Assembly: GCA_028564675.1 (NCBI GenBank)
Contig: JAOVVO010000267.1
Location: 1-64,000, forward strand
DNA: 64,000 bases
Source: Onchocerca lupi
Lineage: Eukaryota > Nematoda > Chromadorea > Rhabditida > Onchocercidae
Direction of reading: 5' to 3'
Shown: positions 52,201-63,980 of the stretch, in pieces
How the letters are laid out: each line of letters starts with the position of its first letter
How positions within the stretch are numbered: position 1 is the stretch's first letter
Made by a program: the position numbers and the translations under genes
Notes under the pieces: model-generated
What the model was told of the DNA's origin: nothing
What the model saw: the letters and a program-made list of their open reading frames with translations, nothing else
Database searches by the model: none

Positions 52201-55029
52201 AATATTTCTGTCATGAAAAAAATTCTTAATCAGATTCATATAAAAGTTGCATATTTGGAATAATAGTAACGATCATATATATATACATTTTCTTAATTTT
52301 ATAAGTATATAAATAATTTGTATATATTTTGGAATTACAATAATTTTGATCACATATATAATGATTAACATATCGAATTTGATAATATTTCTTTGAATAT
52401 GACTGAAATTTATGTGCGCATATAATGTTTAATACTATCATTTTGTTACTAACTTGATTGCATTCTGTAAACATTCTATGAAAAATATCTCTGCATATTG
52501 TTCGTACAGCTATGAAAATCATAATTACGCGTGCAAATTTCTATTATACGTGCATTTGCATAACACATACATTTATCGGACGTGCACATGAATTTCTGCA
52601 AATATTTTTGTTTTCTGCACATATATATATGTATACTGCTATAAAAATCATGATTATGCGTGCACATCGATATTGTACGTGCATTTGATTTGGGTTACAT
52701 GTATATCTATTGTAAAGGATGTGAATCTCTGTAAATATTTGTTTTTTACGCGAATTTATTGCTATAAAAAAATTCGCAATAATACGTGTATATTCTCATT
52801 ACACGTGTATTTGTATAATATATATTAATCTATTGTACATGCATGTGAATCTTTACATGTATATCCGTTTTTTACATTTTTACAACATAAATCCCTACAA
52901 TATTTATATTTATTTTCTATGCAGATATATGTTACGATAAAAATGAATAATTGTACATGCAAATCTCTATATTCATGCGCATAAATAATTGTAATTAAGC
53001 ATTTCTAATTTAGCTGAACGAAATCATGCAAGCATGAAATGAATATCAAGATAGATTAAATGACCAACCAGGTACAATTGCAGATTGTTCTTGTTGCGTT
53101 GACATTGTTGTTTACAGTGATAATAATAGTAGTAATAATGAAAACAATAGATGGTGATGATGATGATGGTGATGATGATGGGTTTTAGACTAACCGCTTT
53201 ACTAGTATTCAAACAAATCCAATATAAGCCTTATAGCTTTGAGTCTAAATTATACTTCACTATCTAGTCTTAAAACTTATTTCACTCGATTAAAAAGCAC
53301 TAGGAGGAGGTGCTTTACAAGATGCAGGAAGAGAAATAATGCACAGAAATTCCTGTTACCATTGCACTTTTTTCTCGTCGATTGCTTGTTTATAATTATT
53401 ATATTTAATACTCATTCTCTCCTTCTTTCTTTCTCTCTCTCTCTCTCTCAATTTTAACCGACAGATTATTTTAAATCTCTTTTTGAAATAAATAGTTTTT
53501 TCTTTTTTTTTAATTTTTTCCTTCCAACAACTTTTCTCATCTCTTTCTTCTCTTTTCGTCTTTTTCATTCTTTCTCGAAGAAAAAAAAAAAAGCAATCTT
53601 TCCCTTTTCAAACTCGTGATAATCATTTCAAACAATTCCTCTATCATTAATAACAACATGCTCTTCTTATCTTTTCCTTTTGTTGATAAACTTCAAATCA
53701 TACTATCTTTTAATTCATTTATATATCTTTCTTTTCTATTTTTCATATTATCATCTTGTTTATCGTCTTTTTTTCAAAATTTCTTTTTTTCTTTCTTTAT
53801 TTTGGATGAATTTTATTTGTAAAGCAAAGAGGAAAAACAAAAGTTTCGCAACTGTTAAATCATTAGCTATTTATGAAAAATAAACAAAACAAATAAGTGT
53901 CTTCACTGTTGTAATTTCATGCAAAACTATGCTTACTCTTCCTCTCCTTTTTATTTCTTCCCCTTTCTTTCTCTTTCCCTCTATCTTTTCTATTGTTTAT
54001 ATTTTAGCTAATGATAAAATTATCGTTAAAAATTTCAATGCTGAAAAAGAATAAAGTTGAGGAATAATTATATTCAATTACTTCATTTTTGAAAAGTAAT
54101 CTATAACCTCAAATTTCCATCTTTTAAAGACTTTAAACTTAGATAAAGAAAAAAATTTCTAAGTTAAAATAGAGAAAACAGATAACATGAAGATATGATT
54201 TTAATTGCAATTCCAAAAATTGAAGAAAAGAGCAAAATTTAAACGATTAAATAAAACATTTTAGAAAATGCAGATGAATTATTCGTGCCCAAATGCAATA
54301 TTTTCCATTTGGCCCAGACTTGAGAAGGATAATATTATGGGCCTAGCCTTTATGTGATCTATAGAAAGATAAACATATAAGGCTGTTAAATGAAACATAA
54401 ATAAGACTAATGGAAGACTGTTATCAGTGCCAATTGAAATTGAAAGGTTATAGGCCATGAGAAGGACTTTGCAGAGCAATTTTATCAGCTTACTTAATTA
54501 GTTCATCGAGTGATTCCTTAATTATTCAAATTTATCTCCATATAAATATCCAAACAATACAACTCATTACAGTATCATCAGTCTAATCATACTTGTTACT
54601 GTTTTTATCTTCAAAATCATCTATACTAAAATGTAAACGAAGCATTTTAAAATTAACGATGAAATTATTATCCATTTAAAGATGAGCTGATAAAAAATTG
54701 ACAATTAGAAATTTCAAAAATAAACTATCCAGTAAGAAAATTTGTCAGCAAATATCTCGAGCAAGATATTCTATTATTTCGATATAATTTTAGACTGGAT
54801 ACATTAGATTGTTTCTTAGTTACCAATTCATGAGCTTATTTCCGTAGCTAATATATATTTATTGTTTATTTGCTTTTATCAATCTAATGATTGCTTAATT
54901 ATTCAATAAATTATTCATCCAATTGTCTTTAAACTTCTACGTAACTATTAATGATAATATCTACTGCATAATAATCTCACTAATTTCATTTTTAATAACG
55001 TTATACCCTTTTCTTTCTTTTTAGTCAAA

Positions 55030-55064
<35 letters not shown>

Positions 55065-58000
55065 ATTATTATTATTATTATTAAAAGAATTACAAATAAA
55101 TCAGTTTTTCCAGGAAGAAACAAGACATAATTTTTCAAATGTTTGACGTCATTGATATAATTGATTTGAGATATGCAATATGAATAATTTAATTCCAACA
55201 CTCTATTTTCAAATATTGATGATTATAATTACGAATGACAAAAAATTATCGTCATCTATTTTAATTGATAATATTAATCCATTTCTTCCATCTTGTTTGC
55301 TACTAAAAGAAATTAGTGAAATGTAGAATGAAATATAATATAAATTTGTAGCAGCATTAAGTTTCAATTTAAAATGATAAGTTTATTTTCTGTAAAACAT
55401 TAGGAAACCAAATATCAATTAACAAAAAAAAATTTTTTAACTTCAAAAGAGAAGAAAACAAAAAAAAAAAGAACATTGTACAGATTTAAATGATTCCAAT
55501 GATCAAATAAACTTTCATGTTGTTTCGATCAAAATAATAACAATAATAAACTAATCCTGAATAATAAATAATTTTGAAAATGAAAATAAATAGAAATAAG
55601 AATTTCCATATCTCATTTACTTTATCAAGATTTATAACAATAAAAATTTAAACATTTATCTTCGTTAGATCACTAAATTTCTAATGCTTACTGCTTAGTT
55701 GGAATTTGAAAAGTTTTGACGAGGAAAAAAAAAGGTTAATTTCTGTTAATTTTTTTATGTTTGCATATTCTGTTATTTTTCGAAAAGGAGAAAAGATGGA
55801 AAGTGAATAATAATTGTAAATTAAATAAATGAAAAAGCTAAAAAATTTGCGCTTTTTTATCGAAATATTTCAAGAAGAAGAAGAAGAAGCGTTAATTTTC
55901 TCTTTAAAATGTTCCAAAGTATTTGTTAGAAAAAAAGAAATTTATGTTTGTTTATATTTTATATATATTTTGTTTAAATTTTACATTTCTTGTTCATATA
56001 AAAAATCTATATAAAGTAAAATTTACGATACATACGCGTATTTATGCAATTTCTAAACAATCATTACTTGCTCACTCAATGACCGTTATGAATTAACAAA
56101 CATCGTAGATATTTTATTTTGCAAAACACTTTAAAATTATGAAAAGCTGAATATTTACAAGTTTTATTCTTAGCTAAATATTTCTTATCGATAATCTATG
56201 ATGTCTCTCAAGAGAAATATAATTTAAAGTTTTTAACGGGAAATTCTGAAGAAATAAGCGAACTTGGGGAAAGTTTTCTACGCTCTAATAATTACTTTAT
56301 TGCTAATATTGGTCTCTAATAATTAGTTTATTTATTGCTAATGTTGACCGTAAGTGACAATTTTTATTTAATTTCAACAAAAAACTTTTTTTAATATTGA
56401 AAAATTTTCTTAACAATAACTCATTTCTAAAAAAAGAATGAAAAAAAAATGATCGTTTTAAATAGGAAAAATTTTTTTTGACACTTAATATAAAAATTGT
56501 CTTAAATTTGACAATAACTTCAAATAATGGAACGGTTAATTAAAAATAATTAAATATTATTTGAATATGATATGATAGCTTGTTACAGTTAGCCATTAAT
56601 TAGTCTCATGGTTTAACTGATTATAAAATCGCAACTTATGGAAGGATTATTTAGCAGAATAATTCAGATGATCTCTCCATTGATCACGTAAGACTTTTTT
56701 GGAAAGGTTAATTTGGCGAAAAATATGCTTTGAAATAGTTTTGAACATATGAAAGTTAACTTTAAAACGGAAGATACTAAAGGGATAAATGTCTAAATAC
56801 TTATTAGTTATTAATTCATTTGTTTATTTTATGCAATATTTATTTATTTTTCTGCATTATTCATATTTTGTGCGATTTTTATTTTTGGTTTTTTGATTTT
56901 TATATCGATCGATTTAATTTTATATGCCATGTTCTTAACATGCGCACACATACACGCATAATGCCATGACATGCATAATTTTTTATATGTATATATTAAT
57001 TTATTGCGACATTGCGATTCGAATTGCGATATGAATTGCATTATACATTGAATCATATCGCTGAATTTATTTTCTACTTCTAGAATAAAGAATTAAATAT
57101 AAAGTCTTTCATAGCTGACAAATCAGAAGATATAACATTATCTAATATATCATTATTATTTACTGACAGCTTTAAAGAGACAGCCTCTTGTTCTTTTACT
57201 TTCTTCCTTTTTGTTTAATTGCTAATGATTAACGAATTTTTTGTTAAAATTTGAAAAATCTTTTAGAAAAGTTAAGAAAAAAAAAGAAAAAGAAAAAGAA
57301 AAAACAGCACCGATGCCGGTTTTTAGCTTCCATTCCATATCACGAATCAGTGAATCAATTTGATCACGGCCAAGATGTTCCCTTCGCTAAAAAAAAAAAA
57401 AAATTGACAAAATTGAAAAAGAGAAGAATTAAAAAATACTCATGCATTAAAAATATTGAAATTTTTTTGAACGATGTTATATCTCTGCAATTTATTTGAG
57501 TGAAAAGCTTCAAATAAGATTTCGTAAAATTAAAATTTACTTCATAAATAAAAAAAGAAATTTCATTTTAAAATAAAACACTTAAATTTACCTCATAGAT
57601 ACTTCCCATGCTTTGTGGTGCTGGCAGATCACGAAGTTGAGATTGCTGGTGTTGATTTGCGATACGTTGCGTTTTCGTCAAACCTGTAATTTGATACATA
57701 TACCATAAGAAATATAAAAAATCTCAACATTTTTTCTAATGTTTTTTCCAACATAATTAAAGCACAATCAGCAGATTACAATCTTCTTTTCTCTGCATGG
57801 AATTTATTAGGTTAATTGATTATTCAATCTATTTTAATTAGCTACTCAATTAAAACATTGATCAAAAATTAATTTGTCATGTTAAAATTATATTTTACAA
57901 AAGAAATATCGAAATTTTGGAAAAACAAAAGAATGAAAATAAGAAATGTAAAGATTGTATCATCTTCATTATCATAAATTTATAAATATTATACAAAGCT

Positions 58001-61000
58001 AAATTGCTGCTGCACAGATAAATTTTATCAAAAATTTTTTAAATTATTCATTTGGTTTTTTTTTTATTTTGAATCAATTAATTGAAATAATAAAAACCTA
58101 TGCAGCAACCACTGGTAAATTTAGTACAAAAATATATGTACTTTGGTCTCGAAGTTCCTTAATAAATTGGTAAGATTTATTGACATTATTGATTGGTAAA
58201 CGTTGTTTTCTATTATCATAATTGTTGTTAACAGTTTGATAAGCATCTCTTGGTGAATCCATTACTGTATAAGCTGGTGTTTGTGTTGCATATGCTCGAA
58301 TATACGATTTCGGATCCGTAATAATATGCGGTAATTCATCAGGTATCGTTCCGCTGCTGCTTAAATTTAAAAAAAAAATTCATTTAGCACATATTATGAA
58401 TGATAATTTAATTTATTTCTGTAAGGAATTCATTTACCATAAGTTTTCAACTTGTCATCTCTGCAAAAGTTTGTCATATTGACACGAAGTTTCATTAAAA
58501 ATACAAAATTGAAGTAAAAAAACCGTTAATGTTCCATATAAATTACGCAATATTCACGTAAAAATGATATCTTCTATGGAAAAAGTTATGATGATTAAAT
58601 TTAATAATTCTGTTCACATTAGAATTATTTACAATCTTAGATTTCATACAAATAAACTTAAACTTCAATGGATTTTCAATCCTACTTACCTGATTTATGT
58701 AAATTGAATCAACTTCTTTTGATATTTACGCAAAATATATAAAACATAAAAATTCTTCGTCAATTTCTTTTTTCGTTTTCATTTAATTTTCAAAACTTAA
58801 GCTAGCAAACAAGTCATCACTTTCATCTTGTGATTGATAAATAATAACTTTATACATCCTGATGATTTTCATAAGTTTGTAAAACTGTGAGAAAGTATGA
58901 ATTATCGAAAATAATTTTGAATGATATTAAATGATGTCTACGAAATAAAAATTATACCTTTGATATTGAGAAGAATATTGTTGTTGATTATTTTGATAAG
59001 ATGAATATGGTTGTTGACTATTTTGATAAGACGAATATGATTGTTGGTTACTTTGATAAGATGAAAATGGTTGCTGATAACTTTGATAAGATGAAAATGG
59101 CATAGTTTGTGATTGTTGTTGAAATGGTGACCGTTCAGTATATGATGTATTATTATTTAGCTGAAATAATGAAATAATCAAATAATTAAAAAATGATTAA
59201 ATGAAAAATCGAAAAGTGATTAAGGATAATACTAAAAATGAAAGAATATATATAATGCAGTTATTTAGAAATATTTATAAATTTAGAAAAAAATATCGCT
59301 TCTTTTCTATCGAACGATCCCCACAAATTTTAAAATTAGATTTGAAGAATAAATTTAAAATTAATAAGGACGAAAAAGCAAAAGAGAAAAAGAAATATTT
59401 CAAGATAACATTTCTTAATAAACTAAATCTTTTCGGAAAAAAATTAAATTGAAAAAATTTATACTTTAATATTATTACTAAATATTTTCAAAATTCTATT
59501 TATTAAAAAAAATATCAAAAATTACAATTATAACAAATTTTGCTCAAATTAAAAAACAAATCATTATCAGGGATTTTTTCCTTAAATTTTCATAAAATAA
59601 TAAAAAGAAATATAAGTTGATGGAAAAATTATTCGTAAAAATTAAAAAATCTTAGAGATCTGAAAATTGAATCTAATTATTATATATTTTCGATAATACA
59701 TCGATTATTTTGATTCTTTTAATTCAAATTGCTTAGTTTTATTTTTTTATTTTGAAATGAATGAAATTGTCATTCATCTTTTTGGATGACAAGATTCATA
59801 TTTTGGATAAGAAATGATAACAATAGTTCATGATTATAGTAGCATGAAGATAAAGTTTGGAAAACAAATACATCAACAAAGGTGCTGGCAAATGAACTGA
59901 TAAACATTTTATCTTCTCGCAATCGTGCTAGTTTAAAATTTTGCTGATCGTTAAATCTATATACTTCTTTTCTTAGAGCATCTGTTAAATTAATTCAAAA
60001 TATCCTAACAACTTTTGTTTATCCAAATGTCAGGCATTTGTTTATTCAAATATCAACTTCATTTCATTTATTTTTCGATTATTGTGTCTGATTTTCAAAC
60101 CTTATAATCGTAAATAATAAAGCTTAAGTGCTTATTCTCGAAAATAAATAAAACTATTAATAGTAAATAATAAAACTTTTCTAAAAACTCACAGATTTTA
60201 AGATTTTACTAAAACAATTTTATGAATTTTTAATTCAAAAAATAAAAAAAAATGATATAAGTTAGGACTATTTTATCAATAATGGATAAATTAGCGCCGA
60301 AATATTATATTACAATAAATTAATATAATGCATAAATACTTCAAATTTAAAAGTTAAAAAGGATTTTAGTATTTGGAAGTTGATGAAGAATTAAGTCTCT
60401 AAAATTAAAAAATGCTTCAATGTTTCGAAGTTAAATTTTGTCAAAGGGAACTTGGACTTTTAAAAATTGATTTTAATGTCTGAAATTTGAGGAAAAATTA
60501 GATTTTTGAGAATTGAAAGAGGTTTCAATGTCTGAAAGCTAAAGAAAAGTTGGATTTTTACGATTTTAAAAAGATTTTAACCTCTGAAAGTGCGATTTCT
60601 GAAAGTTAAAAAAGATCTGAATGTCGAAAGTTGAGGAAGATAACCTGATGAAGGAGCAAACACAAGATAAATGATTCGCTTATGTTAATTCAAAAAAAGA
60701 GAAAAAAAAAAAAAGAACATATTTGTTTTCTGCTGTGTCTGTTCATTTTGCTTGTACTTTTATGCAATAAAATTTGATAAATTATGAAAAAAATTTATTT
60801 TTTTCAACAAATAGGTCATTTAAAAAAAAAAAACGAATTGAAAAGTAATTCATTTCGTTTTTCACAAGAAAAAATTTGAATTTAATCAAAATTAAGGAGA
60901 ATGAATGAATTACAATAGGAGAAATGAAAAAACGAAAACTTTTGACTTAAATGGATTTAAAAAAATTTGACTCATTCAAAATTATTAATTTTGTTTTAAT

Positions 61001-63216
61001 TTAAATTTGTTGCTTTTTAAATTTTTCATTTAAATTTATAAATTTTATTTTAATTTCACCACGATAACTTCTCTTCTAATGGCGAAATAATACGATCAAT
61101 AAGAATGACAAATAAGTGATGCTATTGTAAATATTATGTATTGATATTATCATTTAATTCATTTTCTTATCATTGTCGGATTCAATCAATGAAGTTGTCT
61201 ACTGATTTCATTTGTTTGAAAAAAATATTAATAATTTAATTAACGAATGAACTAAAAACTGCATTCACAATCCATTTATATTAGATAATGATCATAATTG
61301 TTTAAAGAAATTAATTTCGAGCAAAAAATAAGAATAAACAAAGTTGGAAGTGATATATCCGATGGAAAATTTGAGAAAAGAATAGCCAAATGTTTTTAAC
61401 AATTGAATATAATTAAATGATGATTAAGTAATTAATAATTGATGGTTAAATGTTTTTAGAAATTTGAAATTGTAACAAACCGCATTGGAGTATTGATAAA
61501 GGTTCCGTACCGGCATAGGGTCACGGGTATCATTGGACGAAGCATGAAACTAAAAATTAATGCAATTTATTTTAATGGATGAAATTTCAAAATTTAAAAA
61601 AAATGAAAAAAGAATTGAAAAAATTTAGGGAATTTTTGTGAGAGAAAAAATGGCGTATCATAAAACTTTATATGCATTAATTTTCACTAAAAAGATGATA
61701 TTACTAGAAAATTTTGCGGAAAATTTTCATTTTTGCTTCTATATTTTTCAAAAATTATAAAAATTTGTGTTGAATTTATTATCAATGATATATACTAAAA
61801 ATTTTTCAATTCAATATTTGCACAGTAAACATGATTTTAATTTGAATAAATTTGAATTTTTACTAATAAGTTATAATTAATAGGAAAATGAAATTTTAAT
61901 TTTACCGTTGCTCTGGCTTGATTTCCTTCCATCGGTCCATCGAACGAGCTGTTCGGCCAATATCGTCGAGACAATTGTTGATCCGTTCCGTCCAATCCTC
62001 CATTGGATAAATTCTCGATGTCGTCTTGTAACGATCGACCGTACTCGGTCTTGCGTAAGCCAGCGACTGCGTGCTAAAAATTTGCGACGTTATTTTGCAG
62101 AAATTAATAAATAAAAAGCAGCAACGAATATTTTGATATTACTTCTAACATATATTTGGTATTATTTATCATATATTCTCCGTTACGGAATTTTCGAATA
62201 TTTGATGCTTACGAGAGGTTAAAAAAAATTATTCAAATCGAATTATAATGCGGAAAAGAAATTATCAAAATTGTGTCTTCTTTTTCTCAAAGGAAATAAT
62301 AGGATAAATCATTTTACATTTGAATAAGTAAAGGATTTCGAAGTGAATAATATTAATACTGTTGAAGCATATAAGATAATGATTACATTCTGAGATTTTA
62401 AATTAAAGAATTGAAAAAATAAATTTTAAGTCATCAAAATTGATTGAACAAAATTAAAACTTAAAGAATTCAGTTTTTGAAAAGTAAAATGAATTATTTT
62501 CAAAATATCGCAGAAATTATAAATATTTGAAAAAAATAAAATGAAACATATACCTGTAATGTCGTAGCGTCCAGCCGGGGAGCGGTGGGCTTGGGCGACG
62601 CTAAAATTTTGTAAAATATTATATAATAAATTATTTTAAAAAATTCAAGTCATAAAATAAAACAAATTACAAATATGAAAAAATAATTTCTTCTTCAAAA
62701 ATTATTTTATTTGCAATAATTTGAAATAATTTTTTACAAATAACTTGACTTTATCGGAATTATATTTTCACAATAATTATCTTTATGTGATTAATTTGAC
62801 TAATTAAAAAAAAAAAAAAGTTTAAGTATTTATGGACTAACCAGATACGGAAGAACGTGCTTGTCGGTTACTATCGGTTGATGACCGCCAGCTAGATGGT
62901 AAAAACGGCGACTGAAAGAAAAAAAAAACGATTAAGAATTTCAAATATTTCGATAACTCCCATTCATATAATTTTTTTGTGTAAAAGATATTTCAGTAAT
63001 TGTAGTACTAATTATTTAAAAATTTATTTTCATTTTTAAATTTTAGAATCGAAAAACATTTTTTTGCACGTTTTTTTTATATTAATAAAAGTTAACTTAT
63101 TTTTTAATGATAATCTTTAATTGACAAAAAAATAGATTGAAATTTCAAAAAATAAAACAAAGCCATACGGTTGACTGTATAGGGGGTGGAGGAGGCGGGG
63201 GTGGGGGAGCGTCCAT
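37825..63216 (-). CDS. zyx-1: Zyxin orthologue: Pro/Gln-rich N-terminus plus three LIM domains
   Basis: LIM exons: 41003-40834 (LIM1), 39811-39633 (LIM2), 38462-38301 and 37903-37825 (LIM3); all phases agree. Zinc ligands are present (CCKCG, FHVACF, CNEC; CSSCG, YHPDCF, HCVVC; CAVC, FHVNCY, CEDC, CKNC). KFAPRCAVC and CYPLDQHLYC match zyxin/LPP rather than other LIM families. The N-terminal exons are 63216-63169, 62911-62842, 62600-62554, 62073-61906, 61549-61481, 59160-58958, 58359-58142 and 57683-57592 (305 residues, phase 0), starting with MDA plus nine prolines. Zyxin binds actin-adhesion partners and shuttles to the nucleus. The N half ends in phase 0 but LIM1 needs phase 1, so at least one exon in 41004-57591 is unassigned; two separate genes is the alternative. 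Confidence 0.85.
43243..43268. repeat. (AT)n microsatellite
   Basis: About 13 AT units in the large zyx-1 intron. A shorter TA run lies at 42652-42665. Confidence 0.9.
46334..46460. repeat. Four TGGTACCA elements around a near-perfect hairpin
   Basis: GGTACC occurs at 46334, 46347, 46365 and 46455, each within TGGTACCA(G/A)CT. Between the third and fourth lies an inverted repeat, 46420-46432 and 46434-46446 (TTGTCATAACAAA and its exact complement around a single G), extendable to 46417-46449 with one G-T pair. It could be a relic of a small inverted-repeat element or a structured regulatory site in the intron. Confidence 0.85.
47420..47789. repeat. Direct duplication with a 22-bp identical core
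   Basis: Blocks 47420-47490 and 47714-47789 share AAAAGCC, then GTAATTAAGAGTGATAATTA followed by GCA, then an A-rich run and TCATC, about 295 bp apart. The sequences farther out (GATGAAATGGATTAA near 47278 and GATGAATTGGATTAA near 47903) suggest a larger old duplication. All of it is intronic in zyx-1. Confidence 0.75.
50683..50824 (+). CDS. Possible secreted small-peptide exon nested in the zyx-1 intron
   Basis: A TTTTTTCAG acceptor ends at 50682; ATG at 50696 opens 42 residues ending at TAA 50822-50824. The first 23 or so residues are a strong hydrophobic signal-like segment (NFIILWMLIMIIGIFSFG), followed by a short tail with a Lys-Lys pair (GYDSAKKHSK). The end also overlaps a possible donor (CAA/GTAACT), so this may be the first exon of a longer secreted or neuropeptide precursor. 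No downstream exon is convincing and no family is recognised. It lies opposite to zyx-1, within its intron. It could be chance, since hydrophobic frames are common in AT-rich DNA. Confidence 0.35.
52240..52990. repeat. Satellite-like tandem repeat, period about 125 bp
   Basis: Units begin GCTATRAAAATCAT at 52509, 52638 and 52761, with recurring TACGTGCATTTG, TCTATTGTA, GTGAATCT and TGTAAATATTTG blocks in fixed order. A decayed unit lies on either side. Spacing is 129 and 123 bp. The array ends some 80 bp before the alternative zyx-1 first exon, on that exon's downstream (donor) side. Confidence 0.75.
53069..53105 (-). other. zyx-1: Alternative first exon for a LIM-only zyx-1 isoform
   Basis: On the minus strand ATG 53105 opens MSTQQEQSAIVP and ends with one base of the next codon at a GTTGGT donor. 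That phase fits the LIM1 exon at 41003 exactly (Asp codon split G/AT). An in-frame TAA lies 9 bases upstream, so this is a start exon, not an internal one. Joined to the four LIM-coding exons it gives 208 residues, nearly all LIM, like short zyxin isoforms described in nematodes. The donor is not the strongest, and the intron would be about 12 kb. Confidence 0.5.
55032..55083. repeat. Compound microsatellite (TA)15 then (TTA)n
   Basis: A pure TA run, 55032-55061, passes directly into TTA triplets to about 55083, in the large zyx-1 intron. It is likely to be polymorphic in length. Confidence 0.93.
58958..59160 (-). repeat. zyx-1: 30-base tandem repeats coding a Ser/Tyr/Gln decapeptide in zyx-1
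   Basis: Inside this exon the motif (F/Y)SSYQ(S/N)xQQ(P/S/Q) is repeated about five times in a row, from 30-base units that have drifted little. The product is a Q/S/Y-rich, probably disordered segment between the Pro-rich start and the LIM domains. Confidence 0.9.
59161..61480. other. Intron of zyx-1 (N-terminal half)
   Basis: About 2.3 kb without an exon. It includes the degenerate tandem repeat at 60355-60650 and poly-A runs. Confidence 0.65.
60355..60650. repeat. Degenerate tandem repeat of about 52 bp
   Basis: The anchor ATGTCTGAAAGTTGAGG or close variants recurs near 60370, 60419, 60476, 60528, 60580 and 60619, each followed by a GATTTTTA and AAAAA pattern. Units are poorly conserved. 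The array lies within the zyx-1 intron. Confidence 0.65.
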
Positions 63217-63980
63217 TCCTTAGCGTACGTGTCCTGAATATTAGCGTACGAGTGGCTTCTGCGTCCCCCAATGAGTCTGAAATTCACGGAACAATCAGAA
63301 AATGATGTATTTTGAAAATTTATAGCATTCAATTATATATTTGGGCAATTGAAAAATCAAAAATAGGCAATTGCTGCACAAAATTCTTTAATAATTAAAA
63401 TATCTTATCATGATAATAATGACAATGATTTGATTATTATCACTATATATATATAACGAAAAATTGATGTAGAAATTGTATTAATGGTAATACAATTATG
63501 GCAATTAATATCATCAAACAATGAGAATAAAGATGATAATGAATCGGGGTATTTATCAGCTATATGACAGCAATTAATTTTAAAGATATCTCTTGGAATT
63601 TGTTATTTAAATTAACACTTATTGTTTGAAATCATTCGTTTGGAAAATTTTTCTACTCTTAGATTTATTTAAATTTAAATGCTAAATTTAAGAGTTGAAA
63701 AATGGAAATTTTTGAAATGATGCTAACTAAAACTTTTATTAAGTCAAATGAATGAAGTTTTTCTAGAAATTGAAAAAATGATAAAACAAAGGAGAAAGAG
63801 AGCGGATTATTATTGCACAACGATTGGACGAAAGCTGAGACGATCAGTTTTTCAACTGGAATGAGTCAACCATGACATTGAAACCGGTTTTCCCTATCTT
63901 TTTGTTTGGAATTTGACATTTTTAAATTCATAGCCGATTTGCATTCTTTCGTCATATCATTTCAGTCAAATAATCCAAAT
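63217..63980. promoter_or_regulatory. Candidate divergent promoter of zyx-1 and a right-edge gene
   Basis: A TTTCAG acceptor on the minus strand at 63277-63282 starts a leader (to 63217) before the zyx-1 ATG, fitting either trans-splicing or a 5' intron. The block at 63790-63890 is GC-raised and contains TGAGTCA (63862-63868, the AP-1 consensus) and AACCGGTT (63882-63889, the Grainyhead-type palindrome). The binding assignments are inferred from consensus only. Confidence 0.35.

Larger units (their letters stand above)
41004..57591. other. Very large zyx-1 intron region
   Basis: About 16.6 kb lies between the LIM1 exon and the last N-terminal exon. It contains an alternative first exon (53069-53105), a possible nested plus-strand secreted-peptide exon (50696-50824), several repeats listed separately, and a GC-raised block at 54280-54480 without a usable exon. 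One or more constitutive exons must be hidden here if the long isoform exists; a 28-base candidate at 45266-45293 has the right phase but weak signals. Confidence 0.55.

Noticed and set aside
54279..54480. 66-residue minus-strand open frame in a GC-raised block
   Set aside because: No fitting splice sites, no domain, and the phase does not bridge the zyx-1 halves.
61908..62114. Plus-strand open frame of 68 residues
   Set aside because: It is the shadow of the zyx-1 exon at 61906-62073, whose minus-strand reading is supported by both splice sites and phase.
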